This document shows positions 17,857-25,052 of a stretch of 64,000 nucleotides of DNA, piece by piece. The notes below the pieces were generated by a model. The model ran no database searches and was not told where the DNA came from. It was given only the letters and a program-made list of their open reading frames with translations. The stretch lies in NCBI RefSeq assembly GCF_004348985.1, contig NZ_SMKW01000039.1:1-64000 (forward strand), in the 5' to 3' direction. The position numbers and the translations under genes were made by a program. Origin of the DNA: Saccharopolyspora elongata. GTDB lineage: Bacteria; Actinomycetota; Actinomycetes; Mycobacteriales; Pseudonocardiaceae. Within the stretch, counting starts at the first letter, position 1, and each line of letters opens with the position of its first letter.

Positions 17857-18000
17857 CTAGCCACCCAGCAGCGGGAGCTTGATCCCGCCGAGGAGGCCGG
17901 TGATGGGGTCGCCGGCCGCACTGGCGATCCCGGCTTCTCCGAGCAGGACCAGGGTCGCCACCGCGGCGAGGGTTGCGAGCCAAGTGAGCTTTCGACGCAT
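17857..18000 (-). CDS. 47-residue secreted peptide
   Basis: Starts MRRKLTWLATLAAVATLVLL, a clear Sec signal, with likely cleavage after ASA or ASAA near residue 29. The mature part is only about 18 residues: GDPITGLLGGIKLPLLGG. The start is fixed by GGAGG six bases before ATG 18000; the longer frame upstream has no better site. It has no neighbour of obvious relation. Glycine/leucine-rich micro-peptides of this type are common in Pseudonocardiales, but I know of no assigned function. Confidence 0.72.
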   Translation of the reverse strand: MRRKLTWLATLAAVATLVLLGEAGIASAAGDPITGLLGGIKLPLLGG

Positions 18001-18351
18001 CGATGCCTCCATTCGATCGGGGTTTGCGGGCCGTGGATCACCATTTCGGAAGATTGGCCAGACCGCCCGCTCAACAGCACGAAAGTGCGTCACGCGAAAT
18101 CACCTCACCCAGCTCGCCACGGGGTGGCACGCGGCTCCCAGCAAGCACGCCTTGAAGGTTCTCCACCGATCCAGGCAACCTCGGGCCGTCACGAGCAACC
18201 AGCCGCAGCGGCTGACGACCGGGTCGCCACACCGTGGGGCGGACGGCAGCAGCACCGCGTATTCGATCTGCTTCGAATACGCGGTGCTGATCTGCGGTTC
18301 TCCCAGCGCGGCGCCACCCTCATCGGCGGCTGTTGCTGTTCGGGGACAGCG
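18001..18351. other. 351-bp gene-free stretch
   Basis: It lies between two minus-strand genes. Apart from the RBS and promoter region of the small secreted peptide at its left end and the 17-bp stem-loop at 18250-18289, I see no gene or clear motif. Codon bias in all frames is poor. Confidence 0.6.
18250..18289 (-). terminator. 17-bp perfect stem-loop downstream of the acidic-protein gene
   Basis: Arms 18250-18266 and 18273-18289 pair without mismatch around a 6-base loop. It is 62 bp past the stop of the minus-strand gene at 18352, so most likely its transcription terminator, although no T-run follows. Confidence 0.65.
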
Positions 18352-18906
18352 TTAGTCGCAGTATTGCGCCGTCGCCCAGTGCGTGCCGCCCGCCAGGTGC
18401 GCGACGTATCCGGCGTCGCGAGCGGTGAAGGTGAACTCGATGTACGGGTAGGCGTCGATGTCTTCCGGGAAATCGTCGTCGGTGGCGGCGTCCCAGAAGC
18501 CGTCGGCTTCCCAGAAGGCAGGCGTGTTCCTCGTTTCGCTCACTTCGAAGGACTCGATGATCTCGTCGAACCGATCGAACAAGTCTTCGTCCGGTTCCGC
18601 CTCGTCGTCGAGCTCCTTCTCGAAGGCGTCCCTCAGCTCGTGCTCGTCGGCGATCGTGGCCGCCTGCTCGAAGGACATGGGCAGCCGGTCGTCCCCGAGC
18701 CCGTCGCCGACGAAGAAGCTCCCGTGCTTCATCCGGCGCCACGCGTCGACCATGATCTCCAGCGGGAGGAGGTCGTCGTCTTCTTCCGGGAGGATCCCCG
18801 CATCGGGGTTGATCATGTGGAAGCGACCGCGCACAGTGGCGTCGGTCTTGTCGTCGATGGAGATCCGGTAGAGGGAAGTCACGTTGCTGGGCTCCGTTCC
18901 AGGCAT
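18352..18906 (-). CDS. Acidic cytosolic protein of unknown function
   Basis: 184 residues, strongly acidic (for example PEEDDDLLPLE and DDDFPEDIDAYPYIEF), no signal or membrane segment. It opens TSLYRISIDDKTDATVRGRF and has a central helical part (FEQAATIADEHELRDAFEKELDDE). I do not recognise the family. Size, acidity and position beside small peptide genes resemble immunity proteins of polymorphic toxin systems, but no toxin gene is adjacent, so this is only a possibility. The ATG lies 30 bp downstream of the stop of the gene at 18937-19629, so it may be the last gene of that unit. Confidence 0.65.
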   Translation of the reverse strand: MPGTEPSNVTSLYRISIDDKTDATVRGRFHMINPDAGILPEEDDDLLPLEIMVDAWRRMKHGSFFVGDGLGDDRLPMSFEQAATIADEHELRDAFEKELDDEAEPDEDLFDRFDEIIESFEVSETRNTPAFWEADGFWDAATDDDFPEDIDAYPYIEFTFTARDAGYVAHLAGGTHWATAQYCD

Positions 18907-18936
18907 TGGAAATCGACGCCTAGGACGCGGTAGACC

Positions 18937-19629
18937 TCAACCGGGTTGCGCCCAATCCCGCATCGTTACCTCCCCGGGCTCACCGACTGAAGTCGAATTC
19001 CCATGCCATGGCAGAAGAAGAGCTTCACGCATCGCGGCGAGCATGCCTTCACCGTGGCCTGCAGGAGGCAAAAGCCAAGACTCTCTGGGGAAGCGATAAA
19101 GCTGTTCAACGCCATCGCCACAGCATTGGGCACGGAGAAGGTGCCGACTTACGCGGACCTCTTCAAAGTTGTGGCGTCCCACGGGCCTATGGGGTGACCT
19201 TGCTCCGCAGGAGGCGATCCACAATTCCTCATCGACGAGGTACCCAGCGCACCGGATCGACCCTACGGTGCCAACCCGAACGCTGGCCGGAGCCTTCGAG
19301 TGCTCAGGCGCGCCGGGCGCGTCCTGCGGCACGTGGTGGATGAACCGATTCGCGACCCGCTCGCAGAACTCCGCGTACTCGCGGGTGTAGAGGATGAACG
19401 TGTGCCATCCGATGTCGACCGGCTTGGACGGGGCGAGGTTGTGGCCGGGGAAACGGGCGCAGGCGCCGAGGAACGCGAGCGCCTGGTCCATGATCCGGTC
19501 GGCGGACTCGGGCTCGACGTTCTCGTCGATGGTGATCCGGCGGCTGAGCCGGGCGAACAGGTCTTCAGAGATCAACGATCGTGCGTGCACGCAGTCGGTA
19601 ATGACGTCGGTCATGTGCCTTCCTTCCAT
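18937..19629 (-). CDS. Uncharacterised protein of a peptide-linked cassette (tail uncertain)
   Basis: 230 residues. Residues about 15-105 look like a well-formed conserved domain seen in many actinomycete proteins of unknown role: helical, with SADRIMDQALAFL, PVDIGWHTFILYTREY and FCERVANRFIHHVP. After DEELWIA (about residue 133) the sequence becomes Cys/Arg/His-rich and its third-position GC falls to about half, so the tail may come from a junction or decay. GGAG lies six bases before ATG 19629; ATG 19614 is an alternative. It lies 53 bp downstream of the 30-residue peptide gene, on the same strand, and probably belongs to its operon. It may process or bind that peptide (inference). Confidence 0.6.
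   Translation of the reverse strand: MEGRHMTDVITDCVHARSLISEDLFARLSRRITIDENVEPESADRIMDQALAFLGACARFPGHNLAPSKPVDIGWHTFILYTREYAEFCERVANRFIHHVPQDAPGAPEHSKAPASVRVGTVGSIRCAGYLVDEELWIASCGARSPHRPVGRHNFEEVRVSRHLLRAQCCGDGVEQLYRFPRESWLLPPAGHGEGMLAAMREALLLPWHGNSTSVGEPGEVTMRDWAQPG
19003..19197 (+). CDS. Possible small basic protein antisense to the preceding gene
   Basis: A 64-residue frame beginning MPWQKKSFTH and ending FKVVASHGPMG. It overlaps the 3' third of the minus-strand gene. Its third codon positions are about 77 percent G/C, against about 54 percent for the opposing frame in the same stretch, so it may be the truly coding strand here. There is no good ribosome site (only GAAG) and I recognise no family. 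Confidence 0.25.
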   Translation: MPWQKKSFTHRGEHAFTVACRRQKPRLSGEAIKLFNAIATALGTEKVPTYADLFKVVASHGPMG

Positions 19630-19682
19630 TGAGAACTCCGTGATTGGTCGTGTCGAGGTGGACAGACAGGGCTACGGCGGGA

Positions 19683-19775
19683 TCACCACTGCCACCACAG
19701 GTGGTCGGGGCATTTGGTCGCTGCTTCGCCGTCCTGCTGTTCGTTGGCCTCTTCGGGCTCCGGTTCGCCTTCCAC
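19683..19775 (-). CDS. 30-residue peptide with acidic leader and Trp-rich C-terminus
   Basis: GTG start with a consensus GGAGGT six bases upstream; that ribosome site overlaps the stop of the 211-residue gene, which ends 4 bases before this GTG, so the two are translationally coupled. Residues 1-20 contain seven Glu, one Asp and no basic residue; residues 21-30 are KCPDHLWWQW. This is the build of a precursor peptide, with a soluble acidic leader and a short aromatic core containing one Cys, either for a ribosomally made modified peptide or a signal. No known maturation enzyme is adjacent. A longer frame from ATG 19877 exists but overlaps the upstream gene. Confidence 0.55.
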   Translation of the reverse strand: MEGEPEPEEANEQQDGEAATKCPDHLWWQW

Positions 19776-19779
19776 TGGT

Positions 19780-20415
19780 TCACCTCCTCTTGGATGTCGA
19801 GACCGGGCCTCCTGGCGCGCAGAGGGGCGACGCACCAGATGGTCCGCATGCCCCGGTGCCGTTCGATGGCTCGGCACCGAGGCGGCTTTCTTGTGGCGGC
19901 CGGATCGTCACCGGTCGACCGAAATCTGCGGGCAGGAAGCACAGCGCGTCGGGCCGCAGCACCGCGATCGGCGCTTGTGCGAGCCCCGGGGCGGGAAGCG
20001 CGAGCGCGGCGCGAAGGGTCCACACCGCCGACGAGTGGTACTGCCAGGACACCAGCTCGGGCGCGAACGGATCGGTACCGGGCATGATCGGCGTCCGGTA
20101 GGCGGTCGCATCGTGTTCGCCATCCTCACCGCGGAGGATCACTACGTCCGCGCAGGTCTGCCACCTGCGGACCGCAGCGACGATGTCGGGACCCGTCCTC
20201 GGGCCGAAAACCCATACCGCCCACCCTTGGCGGCGCAGCTCGGCCAACAGGTGGTCAATTTCTGAAGAGTGCACGGTGGGCCGCCTCCTGCCAGTCGTCC
20301 TCGCCGTTCCCCGCTTGCCGTCGCATAGCCCCTGGCGCGTTCTCCACCAGGAGGTGAAGATGACTAGCGCGTTGAGCACGGCCAACACCGCGGGGACGAA
20401 CCCAAGTGCTCCCAT
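19780..20415 (-). CDS. Membrane-anchored protein of unknown function, first gene of the peptide operon
   Basis: 211 residues from ATG 20415 (GGGAG upstream). One N-terminal membrane segment (LGFVPAVLAVLNALVIF) is followed by a basic stretch and then a soluble domain: HLLAELRRQGWAVWVFGP, ADVVILRGEDGE, ELVSWQYHSSAVWTLRAAL and DALCFLPADFGRPV. I do not recognise the fold. It is divergent from the XRE-type regulator (172 bp between starts) and couples to the 30-residue peptide gene by a 4-base gap, suggesting one transcript with the peptide and the 230-residue protein. Confidence 0.7.
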   Translation of the reverse strand: MGALGFVPAVLAVLNALVIFTSWWRTRQGLCDGKRGTARTTGRRRPTVHSSEIDHLLAELRRQGWAVWVFGPRTGPDIVAAVRRWQTCADVVILRGEDGEHDATAYRTPIMPGTDPFAPELVSWQYHSSAVWTLRAALALPAPGLAQAPIAVLRPDALCFLPADFGRPVTIRPPQESRLGAEPSNGTGACGPSGASPLCAPGGPVSTSKRR

Positions 20416-20586
20416 CGGTCGCGTCTCCCGGTTGCTGCGAACTTCCGGTTGACACAACGACTTTCGCCCTGACGGGCCTGCGAGGAAACGAAGGAGCGGT
20501 GTGCGATATACCTCCCGCGCATATCCGCACGTGACGGATGGTCGTCATTCGTATACTGATCGTGAGATTGCACTGATGGGGTGACC
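20416..20586. promoter_or_regulatory. Divergent promoter region of the peptide cassette
   Basis: A/T-richer than its surroundings. On the plus strand TATACT (20552-20557) with CGTGAC 16 bp upstream is a plausible sigma-70-type promoter for the regulator, about 30 bp before its ATG. On the minus strand TATATC near 20510 could serve the divergent operon. No perfect operator palindrome stands out. Confidence 0.45.
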
Positions 20587-21978
20587 ATGAGCGCCAGGAA
20601 CAACCGTTCGTGCAGCACGTGTGGCGCTCGCCTTCGCGTGGACAACGACGGCGTGCAATGCAGTCCGTGCCTACGTAACGCTGCGGCTGGCGAATCACAG
20701 CCGGGGCCGAAGACCGAGGAGTTCTGGCAGCACCCGGCGATGGCCGCGGCGCTCAAGTCGCGCAACTTCGGCCAGGTCATGTACGCCTACCGGTACGAAC
20801 ACCGTCCGGTGATCACCCAGGCCAAATTGGGTCGGTGGCTCAACATGACGCAGGCCCAGATCAGCCGATTGGAGCGCAGCACGAAGCCACCGAGCGACCT
20901 CGAAAAGCTCGCTTCGTGGGCGTCGGCGCTCCACATCCCCGAGTTGGCGTTGTGGTTCAAACTCCCGGCACTGGAAACCTCTGCGCCGGCCACGCCTTCC
21001 CGCGTCGACTTCGGGTGGTTCGGTGAGCGCAGACGAGCACCAACCCTGAACACCGGCGTGCGCGCGCCGCTCTTGGTGGACTCGGTCAGAGATACCACGG
21101 TGATGTTCCGCGGGCTCGACAACCGGTTCGGCGGCGGCCACGCCCGGAGCATGCTCGGCGCCTACCTCGCCGATGAGGTCGCTCCGGCCATGCACGACCA
21201 CCGCCCCAGCAGCGACCAGGCAGTGTTCATCTCGGCCGTCGCGGAACTGAACCAGCTGGCCGGGTGGATGGCCTACGACGTCGGCGACATGCTCTCGGGC
21301 CGCCGCCACCTGCAACAGGCATTGCAGCTGTGCCAACGGGTCGGCGACCACCCTCTGTCAGCCGAAATGCTCGCGGGCATGAGCCATCAAGCCGCGCACG
21401 CCCGGGACGGAGCGGGGTCGTTGGGCCTGGCGCGCGCGGCCCGCGACACAGCGGCCGGCACCGGGTTGGCCGCCCTGGAATCCGAGACCGCCGTGATGGA
21501 AGCACACGGCCTGGCCTTGGTGCGCGACAAACGCGGCAGCATGGCGGCGCTCCGGGACGCCGAGGATGCGTTCAGCAGGGCGGATCAGGTAGAGCACCCG
21601 CCGTGGCTCAGCTACTACGACGCCGCCTACCTCTCCGCCAAGATGGCCCACTGCATGCGCGAACTCGGCGATCTCCGCGCCGCGGAACGCTTCGCCCGCC
21701 AGTCTCTCGAAATGAGCGCCGGATACGACCGCGGCAAGCTGTTCAACACGGCCCTACTCGCCTCAATCCTCGCCGACCTGCGGGAGATCGAAGAGGCATG
21801 TGCCGTCGGCCGCGATGCCCTACGCTTTGGCCGCAAGTTGCAGTCAGCGCGGACCCGGCTCTACCTGCAGGACTTCGCCAAGCGCCTCCACCGCCACCAG
21901 GCCGTACCGGCCGTGGCCGAGCTCGGCGGGGAACTGGCCGCGATGGGGATCAGCTTCGACGCTGCGCCAACAGCTTGA
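20587..21978 (+). CDS. Zinc-ribbon/XRE HTH regulator with long helical-repeat sensor domain
   Basis: About 463 residues. The N-terminus has two CxxC pairs (Cys9/12 and Cys25/28), a zinc ribbon. Residues about 55-115 form a lambda-repressor-type HTH (ITQAKLGRWLNMTQAQISRLE). The remaining 340 residues are helical repeats of TPR type (for example MLSGRRHLQQALQLCQRVG, AERFARQSLEMS). HTH plus TPR is the layout of peptide- or ligand-sensing regulators. The ATG at 20587 follows GGGGTG; a GTG at 20581 adds two residues. Its 3' end overlaps the NUDIX gene by 29 bp. It probably controls the divergent peptide operon (inference). Confidence 0.85.
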   Translation: MSARNNRSCSTCGARLRVDNDGVQCSPCLRNAAAGESQPGPKTEEFWQHPAMAAALKSRNFGQVMYAYRYEHRPVITQAKLGRWLNMTQAQISRLERSTKPPSDLEKLASWASALHIPELALWFKLPALETSAPATPSRVDFGWFGERRRAPTLNTGVRAPLLVDSVRDTTVMFRGLDNRFGGGHARSMLGAYLADEVAPAMHDHRPSSDQAVFISAVAELNQLAGWMAYDVGDMLSGRRHLQQALQLCQRVGDHPLSAEMLAGMSHQAAHARDGAGSLGLARAARDTAAGTGLAALESETAVMEAHGLALVRDKRGSMAALRDAEDAFSRADQVEHPPWLSYYDAAYLSAKMAHCMRELGDLRAAERFARQSLEMSAGYDRGKLFNTALLASILADLREIEEACAVGRDALRFGRKLQSARTRLYLQDFAKRLHRHQAVPAVAELGGELAAMGISFDAAPTA

Positions 21979-22546
21979 ACAAGGCGACCTGCGCCGCAGC
22001 GCCCGGGATCAGCCCTTGCTCGATGCGGTCGGAGATCTCGGCGAGCGGCACCCACTCGACACGGGCCGTCTCGTTGATGTCGGCCGGTTTGCCGGTGTCC
22101 TCCGCACCCTCGGCGAGGAACAGCAGGTTCTCGAAGTCGGCGGTACCGGTGATCGGTTGGAACGTGCCGAACGGCCGGATCGACAGCGGGCGCCACCCGG
22201 TCTCTTCCTCGACTTCCCGGGCCGCCGTCAGCGCCGGGTCTTCATTCGGGTCGACGTAGCCGCCGGGGAGCTCCCACACCCATTGATCGAGGATGAACCG
22301 GTGCCGCCAGATCATCAGCACCCGGTCGTCGTTGACGACCACGGTCATCGCGGCTTTGGGCATGCGCAAGACGTACTGCTCGAACGTGACACCATCCGGC
22401 AGCTCGACGGACGCGATACTCAGCTTGAGCCGTCGGGTGTCGTCGATGAGTCGTTCGCCGTGGATGGTCCAGGTCGCCAGCTCGGGCGCGTTCGTCTCGT
22501 TCGCCACGGAGCGGAACGCTACCGGAACGCGGCGTGCATCTTCCAT
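21950..22546 (-). CDS. NUDIX hydrolase
   Basis: 198 residues from MEDARRVPVAFRSVANE. The NUDIX box is complete: GGYVDPNEDPALTAAREVEE followed by ETGW, with metal-binding Glu residues. The upstream part (PKAAMTVVVNDDRVLMIWRHR) is a normal NUDIX core. The arrangement resembles ADP-ribose-type pyrophosphatases, but the substrate is not readable. It converges on and overlaps the regulator gene. There is no clear ribosome site at ATG 22546, so the transcript may be leaderless. NUDIX genes often neighbour XRE-type regulators in actinomycetes, so the link may be functional. Confidence 0.88.
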   Translation of the reverse strand: MEDARRVPVAFRSVANETNAPELATWTIHGERLIDDTRRLKLSIASVELPDGVTFEQYVLRMPKAAMTVVVNDDRVLMIWRHRFILDQWVWELPGGYVDPNEDPALTAAREVEEETGWRPLSIRPFGTFQPITGTADFENLLFLAEGAEDTGKPADINETARVEWVPLAEISDRIEQGLIPGAAAQVALFKLLAQRRS

Positions 22547-22569
22547 GACGGCTGATACACGTGCACGAA

Positions 22570-22604
22570 CACGCCCTGCATCCGAGACGAATGCAGGGGG
22601 CGTG
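22570..22604 (-). terminator. Stem-loop downstream of the winged-helix gene
   Basis: CACGCCCTGCAT (22570-22581) pairs with 22591-22604, with a 2-base bulge and a 9-base loop. It lies past the minus-strand stop at 22766 and before the NUDIX start, so it could separate the two units. Confidence 0.45.
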
Positions 22605-22765
22605 CGCGTTGGCCAGCGTTCCAGTTCGCGACGATCGGTGCGGGTGGCCGAGGCCCGGATCGCCCCGGGCAACCTCACCGAGATGTAGCGGTGGATGCCG
22701 GACCCACCGTCCCTCAGCCGGGTAGTCCCATCGCAGCAGGTGCTCAGTGAGCGGATTGCGGCACT

Positions 22766-23089
22766 TCAGGGGCCTCGACGTGCGGGCAGCTGGGTGGTGA
22801 TCGCCTTCAGCGCCGCCAGGTGCGCTTCGTACGCCCGGCGGCCCTTCGCCGTGAGGCTGAGCCAGGTGCGGGGGCGCTTGCCGACGTAGCCCTTCTTCAC
22901 CTTGACGTAGCCCGCGTCCTCCAACGTCGACACCTGCTTGGAGAGCACCGAGTCGCTGACCTCGATGATGTCGCGCACGTACTTGAACTCGGCCTGGTCG
23001 ACCGCCGCGAGCGTCGCGGTGATGGAGAACCGCACCGGCGAGTGGATGAGATCGTCCAGCTGGTGCCGGGGGTGCGCGCCGCCGCTCAT
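22766..23089 (-). CDS. Winged-helix transcriptional regulator (MarR-like, HTH_34 type)
   Basis: 107 residues. LDDLIHSPVRFSITATLAAV leads into a winged helix (VSDSVLSKQVSTLEDAGYV, then the basic wing KVKKGYVGKRPRTWLSLT). This short form is the transcriptional regulator type common beside small membrane proteins in actinobacteria. Its ATG overlaps the TGA of the upstream membrane gene (ATGA), so the two are co-translated and it may regulate that operon. Confidence 0.85.
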   Translation of the reverse strand: MSGGAHPRHQLDDLIHSPVRFSITATLAAVDQAEFKYVRDIIEVSDSVLSKQVSTLEDAGYVKVKKGYVGKRPRTWLSLTAKGRRAYEAHLAALKAITTQLPARRGP

Positions 23090-23511
23090 CCTCGGCTCCG
23101 GCGGTGCGCGACACCGGCACCCGCGAACGCGATCGCGGCCATCGCGACCCCGCCGCCGATCCACCACTGCCAGACGCCGGGCATCCAGTTGCTGCCGACG
23201 ACGACCGTGGCGACCCAGGCCAGCGTCCACCCCAGCATGACCATGCCGTGGAGCGTCCCGAACCCGCGCATCCCCACCTTGCGGGTGGCCGACCACACGG
23301 AGATGGCGACGACGAAGGCGATCCACAGCGGCATCGTCACGAATACCGCGGTCTTGCCGTCCACGAACGCGAAAACCGCTGCCATGGCGAAGGAAGCGAC
23401 CCCGAACACCAGCATGTACCGCACGTACCAGCGGCCGCCGCGACGAGCCTCGGCCCCCAACCGTTCCGCCCGCGCCAGCTGCGCGGCGGCATCCATCTGC
23501 ACCTCGTTCAT
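23086..23511 (-). CDS. Four-TM membrane protein paired with a winged-helix regulator
   Basis: 141 residues. A short amphipathic N-terminus (ARAERLGAEARRG) is followed by four membrane segments, the first at WYVRYMLVFGVASFAMAAVF and the last at GGGVAMAAIAFAGAGV. Function unknown. An in-frame ATG at 23496 with GAGGT upstream is an alternative start. It is first in an operon with the regulator at 23089. A TTGACA-like element lies about 30 bp upstream on the minus strand. Confidence 0.75.
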   Translation of the reverse strand: MNEVQMDAAAQLARAERLGAEARRGGRWYVRYMLVFGVASFAMAAVFAFVDGKTAVFVTMPLWIAFVVAISVWSATRKVGMRGFGTLHGMVMLGWTLAWVATVVVGSNWMPGVWQWWIGGGVAMAAIAFAGAGVAHRRSRG

Positions 23512-23600
23512 GTCGGCTAGACTCGCAACTACTTTCCAACCTGTCAAGTAAATGCCGATTGGACACCTACTTGCCATGGACGGACGGGACGGCGGCTCCG

Positions 23601-23642
23601 AAAAAAGCGGGCGCCGCCGCACCGAACAGTGCGGAGGCGCCC
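23601..23642 (-). terminator. Rho-independent terminator of the SRPBCC gene
   Basis: On the minus strand a 14-bp GC-rich stem with a single G/A mismatch (23629-23642 with 23609-23622) is followed by six T residues (23606-23601). It is 16 bp after the SRPBCC stop. One of the few classical terminators with a T-run in this window. Confidence 0.85.
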
Positions 23643-23657
23643 GGTCCGTCGCCCGCT

Positions 23658-24107
23658 TCAGGCCTGCTCGCCGTTCTCCAGGTGGTCCTTGAGGCGCTGC
23701 AGGGTGGCTTCGATCGACCGCTGGTTCTGCTTCGGCAGGCCGGTGCGCGCGACCAGCTTCGGCAGCATCGCGGTGAAGTCGTAGGTCTCGGTCACCTTCG
23801 TCGCCGCGTCGCCGACCGGCTCCAGTTCGTACCGCCACCGGCCGGGCAGCATGTGCCGCCACGCGATCAGCCGGTTCTCCTCGTACTCCACCACGGTGTT
23901 GGTGATCCGGTAGCCGACGCCCCTGCGCATCCGCATCCCGAACTTGGAGCCGAGCACCAGCCGCTCCGGGCCGCTCATCTCCCCCTGCACCGTGCCGGAG
24001 CCGTCGATGACCGAATGCTTGCGCGGATCTGCAAGCACGGCGAAAACCGCCTCCGGCGGGGCCTGCACGACAACGCTGCTGGAAACCGAGAACTCGTTCT
24101 GCGCCAT
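23658..24107 (-). CDS. SRPBCC (polyketide-cyclase/START-like) family protein
   Basis: 149 residues from MAQNEFSVSSSVVVQAPPEAVFAVLADPRKH, the signature opening of the SRPBCC fold. The remainder has GSGTVQGEM, strands to ENRLIAWRHMLPGRWRYELEP and a long C-terminal helix. Members bind hydrophobic ligands or act as cyclase/hydrolase-like proteins; none can be assigned here. Starting at 24107 removes 13 poorly conserved residues. It is divergent from the DHFR-like gene across a 223-bp spacer holding a palindrome. Confidence 0.85.
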   Translation of the reverse strand: MAQNEFSVSSSVVVQAPPEAVFAVLADPRKHSVIDGSGTVQGEMSGPERLVLGSKFGMRMRRGVGYRITNTVVEYEENRLIAWRHMLPGRWRYELEPVGDAATKVTETYDFTAMLPKLVARTGLPKQNQRSIEATLQRLKDHLENGEQA

Positions 24108-24280
24108 GCCGCCGAACCTAGTCAGCCGGGATAACGAACCCGACACGCGAACCCAACGCGAAAGGCGCCTTCTGGCCGATGAATCGGGCTAGCAAGTCTT
24201 CCGCCAGGTCAGGCCGTGTGCACGCCGACCGCGATCACGCTGGGCGCCGGCAGAACTTTTCTCCGCGGCGATGAGTTCCA

Positions 24281-24294
24281 ACCTGTCGACAGGT
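24281..24294. promoter_or_regulatory. 14-bp perfect palindrome, candidate operator
   Basis: ACCTGTCGACAGGT in the spacer between the SRPBCC and DHFR-like genes. The 12-mer TTCCAACCTGTC that enters it (24276-24287) recurs exactly at 23534-23545, in front of the membrane protein/regulator operon. The shared element may be a common operator, possibly for the winged-helix protein at 22766; inference. Confidence 0.5.
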
Positions 24295-24330
24295 CTAGGT
24301 CCATGAAGCCGAAATCGAGAGGAATGACGG

Positions 24331-24921
24331 ATGTCAGAGACAAGTCGACGTGTCGTTGCGTGGGTGACCATGTCCATGGACGGCTACACCAGCGGTCTCG
24401 AAGGACCCGCGCACGACAACTGGCTCTACGAGCACGTGAAGCACGAAGCGTCCGCCGCCCACTTCGAGGGCATCTGGCGCGGCGCAAGCACGGTACTGCT
24501 GGGGCGCACGAACTACGAAGGGTTCTACTCCGTCTGGCCGGGCATAACCCGCGACCCCGCAACCGATCCGCGCAACCGGGACCTGGGCGAGTTCCTGAAC
24601 ACCGTGGAGAAGGTCGTCTTCTCCAGGACGCTGGAGACGGCCGACTGGGAGAACTCCCGCGTCGCCCGCGACCTGGAGGCAGAGGTCAAAGCGCTCCGGG
24701 ACACGCCGGGCAAGGACATCCTCGCGGTCAACAGCGCGAGCATCATCCAGGCGCTGCTGCGCGCCGACCTGATCGACGAACTGCGCTTCGTGGTGGTCCC
24801 CGCGCTACTGGGAGGCGGCCTACGCCTGTTCGAGGCGGGAATTCCTGCTTCGAACTGGTCCCTGGCCCAAACCACTGTCCTGCCCGATGGCGCGATCGGC
24901 GTGCACTACACCCGAGCCTGA
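24331..24921 (+). CDS. DHFR-like (RibD C-terminal domain) reductase family protein
   Basis: 196 residues. VVAWVTMSMDGYTSG is the canonical entry, followed by STVLLGRTNYEGFYSVWP, EKVVFSRTLETADW, DILAVNSASIIQALLRADLIDELRF and PALLGGGLRLF. This is the stand-alone RibD_C/dihydrofolate-reductase-like family, NADPH-binding proteins abundant in actinomycetes, mostly without assigned substrates. The ATG follows GAGAGGAATGACGG. It converges on uvrA with a strong hairpin between. Confidence 0.92.
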   Translation: MSETSRRVVAWVTMSMDGYTSGLEGPAHDNWLYEHVKHEASAAHFEGIWRGASTVLLGRTNYEGFYSVWPGITRDPATDPRNRDLGEFLNTVEKVVFSRTLETADWENSRVARDLEAEVKALRDTPGKDILAVNSASIIQALLRADLIDELRFVVVPALLGGGLRLFEAGIPASNWSLAQTTVLPDGAIGVHYTRA

Positions 24922-24956
24922 CCGGACGATTCCGGACGGGCGAGTCCGGTCCCGAA

Positions 24957-24993
24957 CCAGGCCCGGTGATGATCTTGCGCTCACCGGGCCTGG
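24957..24993. terminator. 13-bp perfect stem-loop between convergent genes
   Basis: 24957-24969 pairs exactly with 24981-24993 around an 11-base loop. It separates the DHFR-like gene (plus) from the end of uvrA (minus) and so can serve both. Confidence 0.75.
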
Positions 24994-25052
24994 CCTGGCA
25001 GAACACCTGCTGTCCGATTCATCGGCCAGCAGGCGCCTTCCTCACCGGTTGG

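Noticed and set aside
19565-20023. 152-codon minus-strand frame overlapping the micro-peptide
   Set aside because: Basic low-complexity translation in the wrong frame relative to the 211-residue gene.
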